Assembly (NCBI GenBank): GCA_900319365.1
Contig: ONOE01000012.1
Span: 1-45,576 of the forward strand
Source of the DNA: an uncultured bacterium
GTDB lineage: Bacteria; Cyanobacteriota; Vampirovibrionia; Gastranaerophilales; Gastranaerophilaceae
Length of the DNA stretch: 45,576 nucleotides
Direction: 5' to 3'
Under the pieces are notes generated by a model, which worked only from the letters and a program-made list of their open reading frames with translations, ran no database searches and was not told the origin of the DNA. Of this stretch, positions 24,901-33,747 are shown piece after piece. Position 1 is the first letter of the stretch, and every line of letters starts with the position of its first letter. A program made the translations under genes and the position numbers.

Positions 24901-25861
24901 ATTACTTGTTAATTCGGGTGCGTTGGTACTTAGAGGCGATTTGATTGTATCTTTGACTTATGAAAGAGAAAAAACAGGCGATATCGTTCAAGGTTTGCCT
25001 AAAGTTGAAGAATTGCTTGAAGGTCGTCGTCCGAAAGATTGCGCTATTTTGGCAGAATTTGACGGAACAACCAAAATTGAAGTTGATGAAAGCGGTTTCC
25101 CGAGATTATACTTAATCGATGAAAACGGTTCATCTACCGAAATTAAATATTCAATTGATGCAAATGTTATAGTCGGCAACAACCAAAAGGTTGTTAAAGG
25201 TCAGGCTTTAACATCAGGTTCTCCCGATCCTCATGATGTTATGAGATTAAGAGGTCCTGAAGCTGCTCAACAATACCTTGTTGATGAAGTACAAAGAGTA
25301 TATCGTTCTCAGGGTGTTGAAATTTCCGACAAACATATCGAAGTTATTGTTCGTCAGATGACTAAGAAAGTTAAAATCATTGATGCGGGCGAAACTGATT
25401 TGTTACCCGGTGAATTGATTGAAGTTCAAACATTCGAGAACGCAAATAAAGAAGCTGAAGCAGAAGGCAAAGCTCCTGCAACCTGCGAGCACATGCTCTT
25501 AGGTATCACAAAAGCTTCCTTGAATACCGAATCATTCATTTCAGCAGCATCATTCCAGGAAACAACAAGAATCTTAACCGAAGCTGCCGTTGAAGGTAAG
25601 AAAGATATGTTAAGAGGCTTGAAAGAAAACGTTATTATCGGTCGTTTAATCCCTGCCGGGACAGGTTACTATCATTTGATTAACGCAAATGAAGAAAAAG
25701 AAAAGGCAGAGAAAAAACAAGCCGTTGCTCAAAGAAATCATGCAAGAAAACCGTCGGCTATTTTGGAAGAAATCGAAGGAATGTTCGGTTCTCCTGATTT
25801 TGATGACAAAAATAATAACGATAAAAATAATAATGACAACGGTGATGACTTAATCGGTTAA
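21968..25861 (+). CDS. rpoC2: RNA polymerase beta-prime C-terminal part (RpoC2)
   Basis: 1297 aa covering the C-terminal half of beta-prime. Seen in order: F-loop ([18 protein letters not shown], about 136-153), bridge helix ([20 protein letters not shown], about 186-216), the zinc site C222/C295/C302/C305, and the trigger-loop start [16 protein letters not shown] (331-346). About 640 inserted residues then follow before the chain resumes at [20 protein letters not shown] near residue 1000. The insertion is made of repeated beta-rich '[10 protein letters not shown]'-like units, the sandwich-barrel hybrid motif of cyanobacterial SI3. The C-terminus ends in an Asn/Asp-rich tail ([15 protein letters not shown]). 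The split gene plus giant SI3 is a cyanobacterial-lineage trait. Confidence 0.97.
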   Translation: [1297 protein letters not shown]

Positions 25862-25882
25862 TCAACCTTTGCCAAAGAATTG

Positions 25883-25920
25883 AAAACAGGGTGCTTAAAT
25901 ATTAAGTGCCCTGTTTTTTT
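25883..25920 (+). terminator. Terminator of rpoB-rpoC1-rpoC2 operon
   Basis: AAAACAGGG (25883-25891) pairs with CCCTGTTTT (25909-25917), with an inner CTTAA/TTAAG pairing and a 7-T run. It lies 21 bp after the rpoC2 stop. Confidence 0.85.
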
Positions 25921-26000
25921 ATAATATTGCGGATATCTTGAAATATATCCTTAGCTATGTTATTATTTTTTAGCGAATAAATTCTAAGGGGCTTATATTT

Positions 26001-26249
26001 ATGCGGGTAAACAGTATTAAACCGAAATTAACTTTAAAAGATGTAAGAGCAGCTAAAAAACATTCAACAAAGAATGTTAATCCTATGGAAAGTTTTAAAA
26101 CTATTGTTGTAACTGAAGAAGAAATGACACAGCAAAGGAATAAAATCGTACAAAAATCTGCTCAAATGAGAGAGCAGTTGTGTCATACACCATTTAAAAA
26201 GCGGTTAGAGAATTTTATTGATAAAATTATAGATATCATAATTTATTAA
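26001..26249 (+). CDS. Small basic hypothetical protein
   Basis: 82 aa, Lys-rich, with no recognised domain. Residues 40-70 look helical (EEEMTQQRNKIVQKSAQMRE), and the C-terminus ends in a hydrophobic stretch (FIDKIIDIIIY) that could attach to the membrane or to a partner. A GGGG-containing ribosome site (AAGGGGC) lies 9 bp before the ATG. It stands alone after the rpo terminator. It is probably a real lineage-specific gene; the function is unknown and the call rests only on ribosome site, length and protein-like composition. Confidence 0.5.
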   Translation: MRVNSIKPKLTLKDVRAAKKHSTKNVNPMESFKTIVVTEEEMTQQRNKIVQKSAQMREQLCHTPFKKRLENFIDKIIDIIIY

Positions 26250-26586
26250 AGTATAATTTGTTAGAGGAAAAGGATAGTCCCGAATGGTTGTTTTGCTGTT
26301 GGGCAACCTAAGGACTTACTGAAAATAGTTTAATGTCGGCATAGCAATGCCGACCTACAAGAGAATATGGGCAAAATGCCGACCGGCTTTAAAATAAACT
26401 CGGCAAAGTAGGGTGCGTTTGCTCTCCCGCACCGCTTTAATTCGCATGACAAGACGATTCTTCGGGCTAAAGCCCTCAGAATGACAGTAACTCACTTATA
26501 AACTTATGAACCTATAAACTTATAAAAAACAAACGGGCAAAAGTAAATTCTGCCCGTTCGTAATATTTATCAATGTATTAAAGAAG
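26250..26586. repeat. Intergenic repeat cluster downstream of fusA
   Basis: This 337-bp gene-free stretch is a mosaic of dispersed repeats. GTCGGCATAGCAATGCCGAC (26335-26354) lies inside a 30-bp segment (26329-26358) that is identical to 28751-28780 on the other side of fusA. A further ATGCCGAC is at about 26377. GGTGCG/CGCACC (26412-26433) matches copies near 4424 and 28714. The small palindrome GGGCTAAAGCCC is at about 26464, within the widespread TCATTCTGAGGG...GAAGAATC-type repeat. The segment 26498-26524 matches 4371-4395 inverted. An A-rich hairpin with ACGGGC near 26526-26560 may act as the fusA terminator. Confidence 0.7.
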
Positions 26587-28677
26587 TTATGCTTTTGCAG
26601 CGCCTGCTTTTGCAATAATTTCTTCTTCAACATTTTTAGGAACCTGTTCGTATTTTTCAAATTCCATTGAGAAAGTACCTCTACCTTGAGTATTTGATCT
26701 CAAGTCGGTTGCATAACCGAACATATTTGCCAACGGAACGTCAGCTCTGATGATTACGTTACCTGTATTGCCTTGAGGTTCTTGACCTTCGATTCTACCT
26801 CTTCTTCTCGAGATATCACCGATGATAGTACCGGTAAATTCATCAGGAATTTCGATTTCAACTTTCATGATAGGTTCTAAGATGCAAGGTTGAGCTTTCT
26901 TGCAACCGTCTTTGATAGCCATTGAACCGGCAATTTTGAATGCCATTTCAGATGAATCGACTTCGTGATAAGATCCGTCATAAAGTTCAACTTTAACGTC
27001 TATCATAGGATATCCTGCTAAAATACCGCCTTCAAGTGCTTCTTCCATACCTTTTCTTGCAGGTTCAATATATTCTTTAGGAATTGCACCACCGACGATT
27101 TTGTTTTCAAATACAAATCCTGCACCTTCTTCAGCAGGTGAAATTCTAACCTTAACGTGTCCGTATTGACCTTTACCACCTGACTGACGGATGAATTTAG
27201 ATTCTTGATCTGCTGTTCCTCTAATGGTTTCTCTGTATGCAACTTGAGGTTTACCGATGTTAGCTTCAACGTGAAATTCTCTTTGCATACGGTCAACAAT
27301 AATATCAAGGTGAAGTTCGCCCATACCTGAAATGATTGTTTGACCCGTTTCTTCATCAGATTTAACTCTGAATGACGGATCTTCTTCAGCCAATTTTTGA
27401 AGTGCGATTGCCATTTTATCCTGATCGGCTTTTGTTTTCGGTTCAATAGCTACCGAAATAACCGGTTCGGGGAATGACATTTTTTCTAAGATAATCGGAG
27501 CGTTTTCATCGCATAATGTATCACCTGTTGTAGTATTTTTTAAACCTACAGCAGCGCAAATATCTCCGCAATATACTTCGTCTTCTTCAATTCTTTGATC
27601 AGCATACATACGAACCAATCTTGAAATACGTTCTTTTTTGCCGTTTGATGAATTTAAAACGTAAGAACCTGCCGTAATTTTACCTGAATAAACTCTTAAG
27701 AAAGTTAAACGACCTACGAACGGGTCAGTCATAACTTTGAATGCAAGAGCTGAGAACGGTTCATCATCTGATGCGTGTCTTTCAACTTTTGTTCCGTCAT
27801 CAAGTTCACCTTCAATAGCGGGAACGTCAAGAGGCGACGGCATATAATCAACGATTGCATTCAACAATAACTGAACTCCTTTGTTTTTGAATGCCGTTCC
27901 GCAAGTAACTGGAACGATTTTGTTGTTGCAAGTTGCTTTTCTCAAAACTGCTTTCAATTCATCAATCGTGATTGATTCGGGATCTTCAAAGTATTTTTCC
28001 ATCAATGCATCGTCTTCAGCAGCGATTGCTTCAACCATTGCATCATGGTATTCTTTAGCTTTGTCCATCATATCAGCAGGAATATCTTCCTCTTTGATAT
28101 CAGTACCCAAATCGTTTGTATAGATTTCAGCCTTCATTCTCATAAGGTCGATTAAGCCTGTGAATTTATCTTCAGCACCGATAGGCAACTGAATAGGAAC
28201 AGCGTTAGCGCCTAATCTTGTTTTGATTTGATCTACAACTCTGTAGAAATCAGCACCCGTTCTGTCCATTTTGTTAATGAATGCCATTCTCGGAACGCTA
28301 TATCTGTTAGCTTGACGCCAAACTGTTTCAGACTGAGATTGAACACCGCCTACTGCACAAAATACAGCAACAACGCCGTCCAATACACGCAATGATCTTT
28401 CAACTTCAATTGTAAAGTCAACGTGCCCCGGGGTGTCGATAATGTTGATTTGGTGTCCTTTCCATTCAGCTGTAACTGCTGCTGATTGGATTGTGATACC
28501 TCTTTCTCTTTCCTGATCCATAAAGTCTGTTACGGCTGCGCCGTCGTGAACTTCACCGATTTTATGAGTTTTACCCGTGTAAAACAATATTCTTTCTGTT
28601 GTTGTGGTTTTACCTGCATCAATGTGAGCGGCAATACCAATGTTTCTAATTTTTTCCAGTGGAGCCGGTCTACCCAT
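26587..28677 (-). CDS. fusA: Translation elongation factor G
   Basis: A 696-aa, full-length GTPase that drives ribosomal translocation and, with RRF, ribosome recycling. The G motifs are plain: [19 protein letters not shown] (P-loop), DTPGHVDF (G3) and [10 protein letters not shown] (G4). The domain IV and C-terminal signatures [15 protein letters not shown] and [16 protein letters not shown] are also present. The ribosome site AGGAAAAG is just before the ATG. It is not with rpsL, rpsG or tuf, unlike the classical str operon; both flanks carry dispersed palindromic repeats, suggesting past rearrangement. Sequence conservation points to the main EF-G rather than a paralogue. Confidence 0.97.
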   Translation of the reverse strand: MGRPAPLEKIRNIGIAAHIDAGKTTTTERILFYTGKTHKIGEVHDGAAVTDFMDQERERGITIQSAAVTAEWKGHQINIIDTPGHVDFTIEVERSLRVLDGVVAVFCAVGGVQSQSETVWRQANRYSVPRMAFINKMDRTGADFYRVVDQIKTRLGANAVPIQLPIGAEDKFTGLIDLMRMKAEIYTNDLGTDIKEEDIPADMMDKAKEYHDAMVEAIAAEDDALMEKYFEDPESITIDELKAVLRKATCNNKIVPVTCGTAFKNKGVQLLLNAIVDYMPSPLDVPAIEGELDDGTKVERHASDDEPFSALAFKVMTDPFVGRLTFLRVYSGKITAGSYVLNSSNGKKERISRLVRMYADQRIEEDEVYCGDICAAVGLKNTTTGDTLCDENAPIILEKMSFPEPVISVAIEPKTKADQDKMAIALQKLAEEDPSFRVKSDEETGQTIISGMGELHLDIIVDRMQREFHVEANIGKPQVAYRETIRGTADQESKFIRQSGGKGQYGHVKVRISPAEEGAGFVFENKIVGGAIPKEYIEPARKGMEEALEGGILAGYPMIDVKVELYDGSYHEVDSSEMAFKIAGSMAIKDGCKKAQPCILEPIMKVEIEIPDEFTGTIIGDISRRRGRIEGQEPQGNTGNVIIRADVPLANMFGYATDLRSNTQGRGTFSMEFEKYEQVPKNVEEEIIAKAGAAKA

Positions 28678-28713
28678 TTTCTTTTCCTTCTTTTCTTTTT
28701 ATTATGTACCTTT

Positions 28714-28780
28714 GGTGCGAAACATCGCACCCTACCTTGCTATTTTAATTTTTAATGTCGGCATAGCAATGCCGACCTAC
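28714..28780. repeat. Dispersed palindromic repeats upstream of fusA
   Basis: GGTGCG (28714-28719) and CGCACC (28726-28731) form a hairpin next to a TAGGGTGCG-type repeat in inverse orientation to that at 26410. The second palindrome GTCGGCATAGCAATGCCGAC lies at 28757-28776 in the 30-bp segment identical to 26329-26358. They lie in the fusA 5' region, so they may sit in its leader or promoter. Confidence 0.7.
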
Positions 28781-28850
28781 TTCTATGTAGATTAATTATC
28801 GCATAAACATGAAATATTTCAAATAATATCGTTATAAACTTATTAATATT

Positions 28851-28887
28851 AAAAACGGGGTGCAGTTTTTGCCGCAGCCCGTTTTTT
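28851..28887. terminator. Terminator downstream of the gene at 28909-29439
   Basis: AAAAACGGG (28851-28859) pairs with CCCGTTTTTT (28878-28887), with an inner TGC/GCA pair. On the minus strand it follows the 28909-29439 gene by 22 bp. A- and T-tracts on both sides make it bidirectional. Confidence 0.8.
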
Positions 28888-28908
28888 ATGATTATTTTTT
28901 GTTTATTG

Positions 28909-29439
28909 TTAAGCGATTGTGCCGTAATCGTTGAATAATTTATCAACCATATCGTTGACTTGCCCCTGCTCTTGCTTTGTAGCTTGTGCGGCATTGTCTT
29001 TTGCTATTTGTCTTGAGTCTAGGTATTTTACCATTTTGGCATCTCTTTCAACTCCGTGAGAACCTGAAATGTCTTTGTATGCTTTTAATGCAGCTTCTTT
29101 ATCGGCAAATTTTATATAATCATGGTAGTTGCTGCCTTTTTTATAATAAATTTCAGTACCTTCCCATGTTGCATTGAACGGCAAAAATTCACTATCGGGT
29201 TCTTTTACGCTGAAGCTTCCGCCTTTGTATTTGTTGGCAAAAGTAGATGTTACCATTCTGTTGCCGTCTTTGCCGATTTCTAAATCATAATATTTTGTAT
29301 CTTTTAAATCGCTGCCGATTTTAGCTAACTTTTCAATTTCGGCTCTTGGCATTTTTTTCAAAGCATCTACGGCTTCGGATTTAATTTTTAATGCCATACC
29401 GAAACTTTGTTGTGGCTGCGTGCATTTATTTACTTGCAT
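28909..29439 (-). CDS. Hypothetical protein with N-terminal SFG motif
   Basis: A 176-aa soluble protein with no signal peptide and no domain I can name. The N-terminus MQVNKCTQPQQSFGMALKIK has a short flexible lead followed by SFGMALKI. The middle is beta-rich with aromatic and Gly residues (NKYKGGSFSVKEPDSEFLPF, then WEGTEIYYKKGSNYHDYIKF), and the tail is an acidic/Gln-rich helix (KQEQGQVNDMVDKLFNDYG). A strong ribosome site (AAAGGAG) and its own terminator support a real single-gene unit. The N-terminal motif resembles those of hypothetical proteins at 33903 and 13118 in this window, which may mark a lineage-specific family. Confidence 0.65.
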   Translation of the reverse strand: MQVNKCTQPQQSFGMALKIKSEAVDALKKMPRAEIEKLAKIGSDLKDTKYYDLEIGKDGNRMVTSTFANKYKGGSFSVKEPDSEFLPFNATWEGTEIYYKKGSNYHDYIKFADKEAALKAYKDISGSHGVERDAKMVKYLDSRQIAKDNAAQATKQEQGQVNDMVDKLFNDYGTIA

Positions 29440-29608
29440 ATTTATTCTCCTTTAATTCGTATCGGTTTAAATGTATCGTTACTATTAAACCTCGTAAAGC
29501 AGGAATTTGCGTACTAAAATTAATTTTATTAATAAATTTTTACAAAATATTTTATACTGTTTGTCTGTAAATATTGACAATATCATTTAAAATTTATAAA
29601 ATTTAAAT

Positions 29609-30115
29609 ATGGCAATAGCATATTTAAGTTTAGGTTCAAATAAAGGTGATAGAATCGGCTATGTTCAGCAGGCGGCAAGTTTGCTTGGCAATGACGATAA
29701 TATTTCGATTGTCAGAAGTTCTGCTTTTTATGAAACGGAACCATGGAATATGAATACAAAAACATGGTTTGTGAATGCCGTTATTGAAATTAAAACCAAA
29801 TATTCTCCGCATGAACTTTTAAAAGTTTGCCAGGATGTCGAAAAACGTCTGGGCAGAGTTCGGAATAATAATGCGGATTATGACGATAGAACTATTGATA
29901 TAGATATTTTGTTTTACAATAACGATATTATAAATGATGAAAATCTTGTTATCCCGCATAAATACGTTCATTTAAGAGCTTTTAATCTTGTTCCGATGTT
30001 GGAACTTAATGCGGATTATGTTCATCCGGTGTTGCATAAAACTATTGCGCAAATGCATGATGATTTAGAAAATCCCGAAATGGTATTTTTGTATGGCACA
30101 AGAGTTGATATATAA
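29609..30115 (+). CDS. folK: HPPK, folate pathway pyrophosphokinase
   Basis: 168 aa, the normal size for 2-amino-4-hydroxy-6-hydroxymethyldihydropteridine pyrophosphokinase, which transfers pyrophosphate from ATP to the pterin in folate synthesis. Conserved parts: YLSLGSNKGDR at the N-terminus, FYETEPWNMNTKTWFVNAVI, and the ATP/Mg signature segment RNNNADYDDRTIDIDILFYN with the paired Asp residues, then VIPHKYVHLRAFNLVPMLEL. No clear ribosome site precedes the ATG. It overlaps the next gene by 23 bp, so the two are probably co-translated. No folP or folB is adjacent. Confidence 0.95.
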   Translation: MAIAYLSLGSNKGDRIGYVQQAASLLGNDDNISIVRSSAFYETEPWNMNTKTWFVNAVIEIKTKYSPHELLKVCQDVEKRLGRVRNNNADYDDRTIDIDILFYNNDIINDENLVIPHKYVHLRAFNLVPMLELNADYVHPVLHKTIAQMHDDLENPEMVFLYGTRVDI

Positions 30116-31259
30116 AAGTATCGGTATTGTCGGTGCCGGACCTGCGGGGTGCATGTGTGCCAAGCTGCTTTCCGATGCGGGGTTTGACGTTACGCTTTTT
30201 GATATGGGTAAATTTTTAAGAACGCTTTTACCTACGGGGGGCGGAAAATGCAATATTACTCATGACGAGCCTGATTTTAGGGAATTTGCAAAAAATTACC
30301 CCAGAGGCGAAAAATTTTTATACTCGGTTTTTTCAAAATTCGGAGTAAGTGATACTATTGATTTTTTTAATTCTATCGGGGTAAAAACTTATACAAGAGA
30401 AGATAAGCGTGTTTTCCCGATTTCAAATTCCTCATCTGATGTTCGTGAAAAATTATTAAAATCCATTAAATGTCATTTTACAAATGAAGAAGTCGTAAAT
30501 ATTCAAAAGATTTCAGGCGAAAACGGTTTCAAATTAAAAACCGATAAAAACGAATATTATTTTGATGATATTGTAATTTCAATCGGCGGGCATGCGGGAT
30601 ATAAGCTGCTTGAAAACCTCGGAATAAATATTATTACGCCCGTACCGTCTTTGGTCGGGTTTGTAACAAAAGAGAATTTTTCATCATTGTCGGGGGTGTC
30701 TTTAAAAGATGTTAAAATCAAAATTAAAAAGAAAGAGTATTGCGGAGATATTCTTTTTACGCACAAAGGAATTTCCGGACCTTTAATATATGTGATTTCT
30801 TCTGTTTATGCAAAAGAAAAATTGCCGCTTGAAATGCTCCTGCGCTTCACGGAAGATATCGATTTACAGAAGTTTCTGGAACAAAATTCTCATAAAGAGG
30901 TTAAAAATTTGTTATCTCAATTTGTTCCGAAGTCATTGGGTGAATATATTTTAAAAATATCAGCCATAAACCCAGACACTCCTTGCCATCAAATCAATTC
31001 TAAACAAAGAAATAAAATATGCGAAAGTTTGACGAATTTTAAAGTAACCGTAATAAACAAAGTTAAAGATTCTGAAATTGTTACTTGCGGCGGGGTGGAT
31101 TTGAAAGAAGTCAACTCCAAAACTCTTGAATCAAAAAAATATGACGGTTTGTATTTTTGCGGTGAAGTGCTTGATATTGACGGTTTTTGCGGAGGATATA
31201 ACCTGCAAAATTGTTGGTCTACGGGTTATATCTGCGCACAATCCATAATTAACAAATAA
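30093..31259 (+). CDS. HI0933/YhiN-family FAD-dependent oxidoreductase
   Basis: 388 aa. The N-terminal FAD-binding GxGxxG motif is SIGIVGAGPAGCMCAKLLSDAG, with the characteristic TGGGKCNITHD segment at about residues 49-60 that defines the HI0933 (BaiN/YhiN) family. The C-terminal FAD contact is TCGGVDLKEVNSKTLESKKY followed by GLYFCGEVLDIDGFCGGYNLQ. Family members reduce carbon-carbon double bonds in some gut bacteria (BaiN acts on bile-acid intermediates), but most are of unknown substrate. The start at 30093 overlaps folK by 23 bp; a later start would remove the Rossmann strand. The ORF is complete with all key Gly residues. Confidence 0.9.
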   Translation: MAQELIYKSIGIVGAGPAGCMCAKLLSDAGFDVTLFDMGKFLRTLLPTGGGKCNITHDEPDFREFAKNYPRGEKFLYSVFSKFGVSDTIDFFNSIGVKTYTREDKRVFPISNSSSDVREKLLKSIKCHFTNEEVVNIQKISGENGFKLKTDKNEYYFDDIVISIGGHAGYKLLENLGINIITPVPSLVGFVTKENFSSLSGVSLKDVKIKIKKKEYCGDILFTHKGISGPLIYVISSVYAKEKLPLEMLLRFTEDIDLQKFLEQNSHKEVKNLLSQFVPKSLGEYILKISAINPDTPCHQINSKQRNKICESLTNFKVTVINKVKDSEIVTCGGVDLKEVNSKTLESKKYDGLYFCGEVLDIDGFCGGYNLQNCWSTGYICAQSIINK

Positions 31260-31272
31260 TAAAATCCGTAAT

Positions 31273-32322
31273 TTATATATTCATTACCCTTAAAATTTCG
31301 TTCATATCGTCAGATGTTTTCTTAACCTCATCTTGAGAATATTTAATTGCGCTGTCAGGGTCTTTCAATCCGTTGCCTGTCAAAATACAAACGATTTTTG
31401 AACCCTCTTTTATTTGTGATTTTACTTTTATCAATCCTGCAACTGATGCTGCCGATGCGGGTTCTGCCAAAATGCCTTCTGTTGATGCAATTAATTTGTA
31501 AGCTTTTATTATTTCATCATCATTTACAAAATTTATCATTCCGTTGCTTTCATCACGTGCAGCCTCGGCTTTCTTCCAGCTTGCGGGGTTGCCTATTCTT
31601 ATGGCGGTTGCAATTGTTTCGGGATTCAAGATTCTTTCGCCTTTAACAATTGCCGCAGCGCCTTCTGCTTCAAATCCCATCATCTTAGGCTTTTTAGAAA
31701 TTTTACCCGAATCATAAAACTCTTTGTAACCTTTCCAGTATGCCGTAATATTTCCCGCATTTCCGACAGGGATAAAATGATAATCGGGAGCTGTGCCTAA
31801 TGCTTCACAAATTTCAAAAGCACCTGTTTTTTGCCCCTCAATTCTGTAAGGGTTTACGGAATTGACAAGGGTAATCGGATATTTATCGGCAATATCACGA
31901 ACAAGTTCTAACGCTCTGTCAAAATTGCCTTTAATTGCAATGATTTCTGCTCCGTACATCATTGCTTGAGATAATTTTCCGAGTGCAATATATCCGTCAG
32001 GAATTAAAACAAATGTCTTTACCCCTGCTTTAGCACCGTATGCCGCAGCAGAAGCAGACGTGTTGCCTGTTGATGCGCAAATTATAGCACCTGAGCCCGA
32101 TTCTTTGGCTTTTGTTACAGCCATTGTCATCCCGCGATCTTTGAAACTTCCCGTAGGGTTGCAGCCTTCAAATTTTAAATAAATCTCTGCATCAAGCCCT
32201 ATTTTTTTAGCCAGATTGTCCGCTTTTATTAACGGGGTGTTTCCTTCGTTTAAAGTAACAACCGGTGTAGTATCGCTGACAGGCAGATATTGTCTGTATT
32301 TGTTGATTAATCCTGTATACAT
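31273..32322 (-). CDS. thrC: Threonine synthase
   Basis: 349 aa, the short bacterial/cyanobacterial type. It converts O-phospho-L-homoserine to threonine using PLP. The PLP lysine sits in [15 protein letters not shown] (about residue 61). The phosphate-cradle sequence is [15 protein letters not shown]. The C-terminal [15 protein letters not shown] is also typical. The gene runs toward the flavoprotein gene, with 13 bp between the stops. No other threonine-pathway genes (hom, thrB) are beside it. The ribosome site is AGGAAG. Confidence 0.94.
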   Translation of the reverse strand: MYTGLINKYRQYLPVSDTTPVVTLNEGNTPLIKADNLAKKIGLDAEIYLKFEGCNPTGSFKDRGMTMAVTKAKESGSGAIICASTGNTSASAAAYGAKAGVKTFVLIPDGYIALGKLSQAMMYGAEIIAIKGNFDRALELVRDIADKYPITLVNSVNPYRIEGQKTGAFEICEALGTAPDYHFIPVGNAGNITAYWKGYKEFYDSGKISKKPKMMGFEAEGAAAIVKGERILNPETIATAIRIGNPASWKKAEAARDESNGMINFVNDDEIIKAYKLIASTEGILAEPASAASVAGLIKVKSQIKEGSKIVCILTGNGLKDPDSAIKYSQDEVKKTSDDMNEILRVMNI

Positions 32323-32652
32323 AGTTAAATTCTCTTTCTTCCTTTGACTTATAATAAAATTTTAAATACCGATGCAGCTTTTTTATTGCCGCAACTTCTT
32401 TGAATGCATATATTTTACAACAAATTTCGCATAAAAAAAAGCCCCGCTTGTGCGGGGTAAAATTCTTTTTGGGAATTAGGAATAGGAATAAAATTTTCTC
32501 TCTTGTCTATTTAAACGGAATTTTAAATCTCTCTCTCGTGTTTATTTAATGTTACATATATATAAAGTATATACAATCTTTTATATTTCATAAGCGGCTT
32601 ATTTTGTTACAATTCTTAATATAAACTTTAAAACTTAGGCACAATCGGCAAT
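32323..32652. other. Gene-free stretch upstream of thrC
   Basis: This 330-bp region holds the thrC 5' region, the GC-rich terminator at 32433-32458 and an imperfect direct repeat (CTCTCTTGTCTATTTAAA near 32497, CTCTCTCGTGTTTATTTAA near 32531). No credible small gene is seen. Confidence 0.5.
32433..32458 (-). terminator. Terminator of the iron-sulfur protein gene
   Basis: The CCCCGC (32442-32447)/GCGGGG (32452-32457) stem has a TTGT loop. On the minus strand it is followed by an 8-T run (A-run at 32433-32440). It lies about 195 bp beyond the end of the 32653-33747 gene, and stops its transcript before thrC. Confidence 0.78.
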
Positions 32653-33747
32653 TTAACCTTTAATAACGTCAGCTTTTGCGAGAAATTCAAGCAGACTTAC
32701 GACTTTAACTTTTTTGTTTTTAATTAACATAAGCCCTTGTTTTAGCCCGACGATGCATGCAGGGCATGAGGTTATTACATAGTCGGCGTTTGTGTTTTGA
32801 ATATTCAGGGCTTTTTGCTTTGATATTTCTTTTGATAAATCTCTGTTTTTCAGGGTGAAACTTCCCGCAAGTCCGCAGCAGTTGTCGTAATCTTCGCACT
32901 TTACGTATTCCACATTTTTACAGCGGGATATAATTTTTTCAAAAAAGTCATCGTTTTTAAGATGGCATGGTTTGTGAAAAGTTACTTTTACGGGTTTTTT
33001 AAAATCAAATCGCAAATTTTTTGAGGCAATTATATCGCCCCAATTCAAGGTATTTTGCGGATTTATTTTTGAATTAAAATATTTGTTGTAGCTTAGCAAA
33101 GTATCTTCACAGCTTGCACAGTCTGTTACCAGATAATCGTAATCGGATTGCAGGTATTTAATATTTTTTCCATAAGCCTGTTTGAAACGTTTAAAGTTGC
33201 CTTCAGAAAGAAACGGCAGTCCGCAGCAGTCAAAATCGGGCGTGATAATTTCTATATCGCTGTTATTGAAAATCTTGTATAAATAATTGTCATTTTGCGG
33301 AAATACTTCATTTACGCAGCCTTTAAAGTACATGACTTTGAGGGTATTTTTTTTATTTTGGAATCTTTTTCTAAAAGGGCGGCTCAATATTTTCCCTAGT
33401 TTTACAAATGATGAAAAAATCAAACGGCTTTGCAAAAAGTTTATAATTGCGCCGGAAAATTTTCCTTTAGAATATTCGTATTTTGCGCAATTAATGATTT
33501 GGACGGCATCAATTCCTGCGGGGCAAAAGTCGTTGCATTTGCCGCATTTAAGACACATGTCGAGGTATTTGTTTATATTTTTGGACATCTTCAAATCTCC
33601 GACCGCCACGCCATGCAGCATTATGAATTTGCCCCTGCTTACGGCGCAGTCGTTTCTGGTGATTTTGTACACGGGGCATGCATTTTGACATTGTCCGCAT
33701 TTAGAACATTTGTCCAATTCTTTTTTGTAGTCGTTTAAACTATTCAT
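32653..33747 (-). CDS. GlpC/LutA-like [4Fe-4S] and CCG-domain protein
   Basis: 364 aa from the ATG at 33747; an earlier in-frame ATG at 33810 would add 21 residues with no clear homology. The N-terminus has two ferredoxin-type clusters, CSKCGQCQNACPVYK and CLKCGKCNDFCPAGI. Two cysteine-rich CCG domains follow: FKGCVNEVFPQND with DFDCCGLPFLSEGN, DCASCEDTLLSY, then CHLKNDD, CCGLAGSFTLKNRDLS and SCPACIVGLKQG. This layout is that of the electron-transfer subunit of glycolate/lactate oxidases and of GlpC. No partner flavoprotein dehydrogenase (GlcD, LutB) is adjacent, so the donor and acceptor are unknown. Probably membrane-associated redox function. Confidence 0.8.
   Translation of the reverse strand: MNSLNDYKKELDKCSKCGQCQNACPVYKITRNDCAVSRGKFIMLHGVAVGDLKMSKNINKYLDMCLKCGKCNDFCPAGIDAVQIINCAKYEYSKGKFSGAIINFLQSRLIFSSFVKLGKILSRPFRKRFQNKKNTLKVMYFKGCVNEVFPQNDNYLYKIFNNSDIEIITPDFDCCGLPFLSEGNFKRFKQAYGKNIKYLQSDYDYLVTDCASCEDTLLSYNKYFNSKINPQNTLNWGDIIASKNLRFDFKKPVKVTFHKPCHLKNDDFFEKIISRCKNVEYVKCEDYDNCCGLAGSFTLKNRDLSKEISKQKALNIQNTNADYVITSCPACIVGLKQGLMLIKNKKVKVVSLLEFLAKADVIKG

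Noticed and set aside
20202..25861. rpoC1/rpoC2 split as a sequencing frameshift
   Set aside because: The two parts are separated by 59 bp with a stop codon, a hairpin, a new ribosome site and a proper start, and match the cyanobacterial split point.
27018..27446. Minus-strand 142-codon frame inside fusA
   Set aside because: Out-of-frame shadow of the conserved EF-G sequence.
26329..28780. Repeats around fusA as a CRISPR array
   Set aside because: Only two identical copies 2.4 kb apart with a gene between, no spacer array and no cas genes.
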